A stretch of 64,000 nt of DNA from assembly GCA_003439945.1 (NCBI GenBank), contig QVRM01002806.1, positions 2,165,986-2,229,985 on the forward strand. The letters run 5' to 3'. A program made the position numbers and the translations under genes. The notes below the pieces were generated by a model. The model made no database searches, was not told the DNA's origin, and was given only the letters and a program-made list of their open reading frames with translations. Of the stretch, positions 58,386-64,000 are shown one piece after another. Numbering within the stretch: position 1 is the first letter of the stretch; each line of letters starts with the position of its first letter. The stretch is from Dermanyssus gallinae. Its lineage: Eukaryota; Arthropoda; Arachnida; Mesostigmata; Dermanyssidae.

Positions 58386-59229
58386 CCACACGTGGATCGG
58401 TTAGTGGCCAGTACCTTGAAGGCTCGTCTGCCATATCGGATAACTTCGACGCGGACAGACCTTCCTCAACGTTGTTTTCCCGTCAATCAAGGGTCACTGG
58501 CTTCAGTACCACACAATAAGTCCGAAGCGATGACGGCCGCCCGCTAAAGGCGAATCTACAATGAGTTTTCTCGCCGCTCGCGCAAAGATTTTTGCGACAT
58601 ACAAAAGAATATATTATTTTTTCCAGCACCGTTCCAGCAGCCGTTCGTCGTTTCTCTATAACTCTGCGCCCTCTGCGTCCTCTATCTCCTCTATCCGCCT
58701 CTGAATACTAGTTGACTAGCGCGCACGTATTTCTTTGCTTTCGTCCGGCTGGTTGTGTTGGCTTTGTGTCCACCTCTCTACCTATTTAGCGTTCGTTTTC
58801 GCTAGGCTTTGTTAAGGGTGTATATTCAATATATCGATCGCCGAACGGTGGATAGAATCTATTAGGACGACGAGAATGGAGGTGCTGTTGAAAAGATATT
58901 GAAAGCGTAACCTTCCAACAGCGCAAGAGCAGCAGCAACAGCAACGACGTCGACGACGACAACCACTAGCGTTACGTGGTCTCAAACAAATCACGCTGTA
59001 CCCGTAGGACAGATTCTGTCGGGCCGCAGACGAAGCAGTTTATATCGACCTAAAGTCAGCCGTGCGAGCAGCCCTTAGTTTGGCCAGATAGGCCGAAGGT
59101 CAGCCGAACAAGGTCGGCGTAGCTGTTATCGTCTTGAGTTGCCGCCGGTCAAACATGTCCGAAAGCATCTGGCAACGCTTTTCGCTGCTAATGCATATGC
59201 AAAGGTTTACATCACTTGCACAAAAGCAC
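58386..59229. other. No recognisable gene
   Basis: GC-richer, with a GAC/CAG-rich patch at 58920-58965. No coding motif. Confidence 0.4.
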
Positions 59230-59249
59230 GTTATCTCTCTCTCTCTCTG

Positions 59250-59294
<45 letters not shown>

Positions 59295-59330
59295 GTAGAG
59301 AGAGAGGGGGGGAGAGATATAGATACATAT
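59230..59330. repeat. (CT)n-(TA)n-(AG)n compound, self-complementary
   Basis: CT repeats, then TA repeats, then AG repeats; the ends can pair. Confidence 0.85.
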
Positions 59331-59570
59331 ATAAGTTTGCGGATGTTAGCTGTTTATAATAGGTGCTTAGTTACCGGGTACCGCACAATATATAGATTTC
59401 ATATAAAGTTACGTATACGAAGTGGGTTTTATGAAATATCGACCGAGTGCGAATCTATTTGGAGAATCGTGTGAACTGTATCACCTACACACACAATACA
59501 AGAGCGACATCACTGACGTAGGTGATGTAGGGACAATACAAATATGTACAAATCAAATACTAGTTAATAC

Positions 59571-59631
<61 letters not shown>

Positions 59632-60373
59632 TTGTTTTTCTCCCCTTGTTTTGTGATAATAAAGCCGATAAGAGCGATAGGTGTTCAATTAGCCCATCGT
59701 GGTCGATTGCTCACCCTCTTTTCTCCCTCTCTCTCTCTCTGTCTCTCTCCCCCTTGAGCAGATGGTACATTTCGGACCGACATCGAGTATCGAACGTTAT
59801 TAGGTGTTAGAATCTTATATAGAGCCCAATTGTTGAGGCGGCACGATAACCACGAGAATGCGCTCGTATCAACAAGAAGTATATCAAAGAGTAGATGTCG
59901 TCCCTTCCGAGGTTCTCGAAGTAGCGACGCAGACTGAACGTTGTCGCCGCTATAGCGTCTCACGCCGGCGACACCCTGTTTGCATCTTTTCTCTATCCTA
60001 CGTTTTCACAACTCGATCTCTCTTCTTTCCTTGCTTGTCCTGTATCGGCGCGAAAATGTAGAGCAAGCAATCCTCCGATTCGCCGCTTTCGTAGGTTCGA
60101 TCACCGGTTTCGCTATGCGACCCGATGTGCCAACGGCGCGGTGAATCCTTTCATCGGGGTTCATCGATGTCTCACTCCCGTCGCTTACGCCGCTTGGTTG
60201 CCGGGCAACCCACCGCTGTGCTTACGTGTCGTCGGACTAAGGCTATCTTCAGCGGTTTAAGTACCTTTGCGCCAATCTTTCTATTCGCCTGACTTTGTCC
60301 TTGTTTTTCATTTGGCCCTTTTTCCACATCCTTTCTCTCTCTCTCAAGCTGCCTTTTTCTCTATCCTCTCCAT

Positions 60374-60431
<58 letters not shown>

Positions 60432-60649
60432 ATTTATTTTATTAACTTTCTGTGTTAAGCATTCTTCGCGTTCGTGTTGTGCATTTTATCAGACGCTTAG
60501 GAGGGAGTACTGCTCGTTCTCAATCTTCCCTGCCTCTGCGCCCTCTTACGCTGTCTCTCGGCAAGACCATCGACACGTAGAATTATCGACGCTGGAATAT
60601 TTTCCTGTTACTTCGTCCGCTTCTTTCTCCTCTATTTGTAATCTTTTAG
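59331..60649. other. No recognisable gene; (TA)n at 59577-59630 and 60376-60421
   Basis: Several CT-rich patches (59720-59750, 60330-60345). No conserved coding motif. Confidence 0.4.
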
Positions 60650-60716
60650 AAACTTTTTCAAGCAGTCTGTGTATTTCTTTTATTTTTCTCTATATTTTTT
60701 TATATTTATATCTTTC

Positions 60717-60750
<34 letters not shown>

Positions 60751-61803
60751 CAGGGTGTTGCAGAAATTTTTCATAGTAGAATATACAAATTGTAGAGCTC
60801 GTTAAAGCAAATATTTTTTCCAATGGAACATGGTCTCTGAGAAGTCTTGTTTCGGAGTGAGAGCGAAATTACTACAATTTGTGACACTAGTGTTTTTGCC
60901 CGACATAGGAGCATAAAATGTGCTGTTGCGAGACAACCAGTCCTCCTATACAGAAACACACTGTCGTGTTTGTGAGAAAATTCTGCTTCTTCCAAAGAAT
61001 ATACAAGGCCGGTCAGAAGATGCGACACGGTCGTTTAGAAAAGAATTCGTCAAAAATGAAGTTTTTTTATTAGCTTTCACGCCAAATACTTCAGAATCAT
61101 AACCCTACGACCACCCACGTGTTCAAAGCTAACATATTCAGCAAATGCGCATTTCATGGCGATCATTTTGGTACCAAACGTATGGCAATGCGAGCTGTGG
61201 TTGCGGAGTAATTACGATTTTTTGGTGAGATGTCCAGATTAAGTGCATGAAAATGACGCGCTGCGGCTGTCGCGCGGCGGTAGTGAACGTCGCCACACAG
61301 TCATTTTTCATGCACTTTATCTAAACATCTCACCAAAAAATCGTAATTACTCCGCAACCACAGCTCGCATTGCCATAAGTTTGGTACCAAAATGATCGCC
61401 ATGAAATCGCATGCGCATTTGCTGAATATTTTAGCTTTGAACACGTGGGTGGTCGTAGGGTTATGATTCTGAAGTATTTGGCGTGAAAGCTAATAAAAAA
61501 CTTCATTTTTGACGAATTCTTTTCTAAACGACCGTGTCGCATCTTCTGACCGGCCTTGTATATTCTTCGGAAGAAGTCACAAACACGACAGTGTGTTTAG
61601 TTTCTGTATAGGAGGACTGGTTGTCTCGCAACAGCACATTTTATGCTCCTATGTCGGGCAAAAACACTAGTGTCACAAATTGTAGTAATCTCGCTCTCAC
61701 TCCGAAACAAGACTTCTCAGAGACCATGTTCCATTGGAAAAAATATTTGCTTTAACGAGCTCTACAATTTGTATATTCTATTATGAAAAATGTCTGCAAC
61801 ACC

Positions 61804-61806
<3 letters not shown>
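60751..61806. mobile_element. Foldback/MITE-like element with 507-bp inverted arms
   Basis: The outer ends are CAGGGTGTTGCAGAAA and its complement, each flanked by TA, the target preference of Tc1/mariner-type elements. Arms are 60751-61257 and 61300-61806. No transposase is encoded. A related single arm is at 21.28-21.61 kb. Confidence 0.75.
61258..61299. other. 42-nt GC-rich palindrome centre
   Basis: Unpaired spacer containing GCGGCTGTCGCGCGGCGG, far more GC-rich than the arms. Confidence 0.8.
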
Positions 61807-61858
<52 letters not shown>

Positions 61859-61937
61859 GAAAGATAGAAATATAAAAAAATATAGAGAAAAATAAAAGAA
61901 ATACACAGACTGCTTGAAAAAAAGTTTTTTGATGATG

Positions 61938-61953
61938 ATGATGAATTTTAATG

Positions 61954-61987
<34 letters not shown>

Positions 61988-62003
61988 CATTAAAATTCAT
62001 CAT
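61938..62003. repeat. Perfect 66-bp palindrome with TA centre
   Basis: Arms ATGATGAATTTTAATGCCAA and TTGGCATTAAAATTCATCAT around (TA)n. Confidence 0.95.
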
Positions 62004-63178
62004 TTGCGAGCAAAGATCAGCAGCTATGGCTGGCGTGAGCCTCATCTTTCGTTTAGCCCTTCCTTTGCCTTGAAGTTTTTTTTTCATCTCGCCCACATTT
62101 CTTGGTTTGTCACTGTGCCGAGACCCATTCTTCTGATTTGCTTTTCTCTTGTCTATATTCCTCTCTCTGTCTCTCTTGCGCGCGCGCTCGTTCTATTTCG
62201 CTCTGGCATCTACCATACTTCCATCATTCAGCCGTCGCCGACGACGATCCATTTTTGTTCTTTGTCGACAATTTCCACCCGCTCGATCGGTCGGCCGGTC
62301 GGTATGGCTAACTCGGTCTGGGTGCCGAGGGCGACAGTCTCCGATCGGTTGGTTGGTTGGTTGGTCGGACGGTCGATCTCGGTCCGAAGGCCGAGGCGCA
62401 ATAGAGAAGCGAGGAACCACGGACTCATCGCACAGTACGTACAGTGCAAACGACGGTGTACGTACAGAAGACGAAGCTGTACAACAACGGGACGTACAAA
62501 TCGATCCATCGATCTCTAAATGGATGAATGGTTGAGTCGATAGTAGATCGATATGCAGATAGATAGATGGGTGTATAGATGAGTTGCAGACCTCTAGTGA
62601 ACGCTAGCTCCCGATCAGCTGACGGCCCCAACGACCCATGAAAACGTACATATATACCCCCATGTGCATATATATACGCACACGAACGTATGTCGACACA
62701 CACCACCACTTACTACGTCAGCACGACATGACGTCGTCCTGGTCCTGGTCGTCCTGATCGTCGTGGTCGTTGTGGCTGGTGTGGTTGTTGTCTCGCTCAC
62801 ACGACCATGTCCACATCATGCACAACGTTTCGTAAGCATAACGTTTCGGCACTGCCGCTTAGCTGCGCTTTGCTTAGCGTCCAATGCGGTAGTGTCGGTG
62901 CGGCGTCACTTCATGCCGGGCACGCACACCTCCAGCTGCTCTCTGTCCGTCCGTCCATCTGTCAATCGCGTAGTCGCGCACAGCTTCACGCGCATACAGC
63001 TGCACGACGCAGGAAATCGCAGGAAGTCGCAGACACGCGCAGCTTTGCAACTTGGTCCTCCGTCATTAACATGGATGTGTAGGGGGACACACGTACATAC
63101 GCCTATGCTGCGCACGTTTATCTATGTCAATGTGCATACATAGGCGTAAGCGATAGGCTGAATGTCATCTGATGTATA

Positions 63179-63242
<64 letters not shown>

Positions 63243-64000
63243 AGCAGACAAAAAAAGGACAAGCCCATATACTATTTAAACTGCCAGATATATTCGGTAT
63301 GGCATACTGTAGCATAGAGGCGCTTATCGCGCCGCCCCTGCACCGATCAGGTTGTTAAGAGTAAGTACGATAATGATCGATCACTTGTGACTTGTCGTTT
63401 TTCTTTTTTCTCCTTCTTCTTCTTCTCAGTCTGTTCAAACGTTATTCGGCTTTTTCCTGCCGTTGCTGGTGGTGCTGGAGCTGCTGTTTTATTTTTGTCG
63501 TCTTCTTCTTTTTCTTGTTCTTGCTCTCTTTCTTCTCACGTATTTTCTGTCTCGTTCCTCTCATCCTCCGTTTCGTCATTCGCCTCTTTGCTGAGCTAAT
63601 TAGCTGGATAAGATCCGGCTGCAACCGACACGCTTGTTGAGCATGTATGTAGTGGTGGAGTGATGTTTAGCGTTAGATTGGTTAGCTCGCGTTCATCAAT
63701 AAGATAACGCACCGTAAGTCCATTATCCGAAAGCCAACAGCTGCTGCCGTTTTCGGCGTTCTATTACCAGGCTCACCAGCACCGAGCGATCATGGCGGTA
63801 GCCCCGTCGTAGAGGGGACGGCAACGGAACAAGCAGCGGTACGCAGGCAGGCAGGCCGGGAATGTCAGTGTCACCAGCGGCGCCATGTCATGGCCGGCGT
63901 GGGACAACAAACGCTTGAGTTAGCTAGTTGCATTAGGTGCGATCACGGAGAGTTAGAGAGAAGGAGAGGTGGGGGTAAGAGAGAGATGGGGGGGGGGGGG
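62004..64000. other. No recognisable gene; microsatellites
   Basis: Contains a GGTTGGTTGG/CGGTCGG patch (62285-62380), GATAGATAGATGG (about 62560), a CTGGTC/GTGGTC-rich patch (62740-62790), a long (TA)n at 63173-63242, TTC-rich tracts (63400-63540) and a final G run (63988-64000). Open frames overlap on both strands and follow the low-complexity sequence. A host 5' region cannot be excluded. Confidence 0.4.

Larger units (their letters stand above)
60650..61930. repeat. 1.28-kb palindrome (inverted duplication)
   Basis: The two halves are reverse complements with few differences. They include the core element, the (TA)n tract and about 70 bp of outer flank (AACTTTTTCAAGCAGTCTGT on the left at 60651; its complement ends at 61930). 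The centre is 61258-61299. Arms of about 610-630 bp could form a very long hairpin. Confidence 0.92.

Noticed and set aside
62193..63143. Candidate host gene from overlapping 75-159 codon frames
   Set aside because: Frames overlap on both strands, follow low-complexity GGT/CGT and Ser/Arg repeats, and show no domain or splice pattern.

Overview
The window looks like transposon-rich nuclear DNA from an invertebrate animal, most likely an arthropod. The evidence is the mix of mobile elements: R1-type and Jockey/CR1-type LINEs, LINEs with a restriction-like endonuclease (RLE), mariner DNA transposons, a BEL/Pao-type integrase remnant and tRNA-derived SINEs. There are also roughly 30 long (TA)n tracts. 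I found no bacterial operon, rRNA gene, intact tRNA gene or CRISPR array, and no host protein-coding gene I can name. A tick or mite origin is a guess only.

Layout. 0-6 kb: an unrecognised decayed reading frame, a CR1/Jockey-group LINE remnant (-), a decayed mariner (-) and pieces of LINE reverse transcriptase (RT) (-). 7.3-7.7 kb: a SINE (family 1) whose tail has become a 50-bp tandem repeat. 9.3-12.9 kb: two RLE-type LINE copies in line, separated and bordered by (AAT)n. 14.8-16.3 kb: a nearly intact mariner inside (TA)n. 17.7-22.8 kb: two mariner remnants, a decayed R1-type LINE and a lone arm of a foldback repeat. 24.4-29.1 kb: a SINE (family 2) with a 19-bp target duplication, a Pao-type integrase remnant, an R2-like endonuclease remnant between two (TA)n tracts, and a SINE (family 3). 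29.8-32.3 kb: a decayed R1-type LINE. 34.7-38.5 kb: LINE RT remnants.

The most informative stretch is 39.3-51.5 kb. Two copies of one Jockey/CR1-group LINE lie in opposite orientation, LINE B (-) and LINE A (+). Each is split by a different younger LINE. LINE C (+, R1-type, 3.3 kb) sits in LINE B with a 16-bp target duplication. LINE D, with an inverted 5' end, sits in LINE A. Because A and B are homologous, each shows the empty site for the other's insertion. After this come an RLE LINE remnant (52.8-53.9 kb), a 300-bp tandem duplication (55.6-56.2 kb) and further SINE copies.

60.65-61.93 kb is a palindrome of about 1.28 kb with a 42-nt centre. Its core has MITE-like ends flanked by TA, and the symmetry runs on into flanking DNA. 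The last 2 kb holds no recognisable gene.

The elements form a layered record of insertion and decay, not a cooperating system. All recognised coding regions carry stops, frameshifts or truncations. The least damaged are the mariner transposase (one frameshift near the C-terminus) and LINE C ORF2 (one stop, two frameshifts). I saw no convincing new defence or metabolic system. The best leads are the palindrome and its one-armed relative, the repeated use of AAT/TA microsatellites as insertion sites, and a hydrophobic frame shared by the 3' parts of LINEs A and B.
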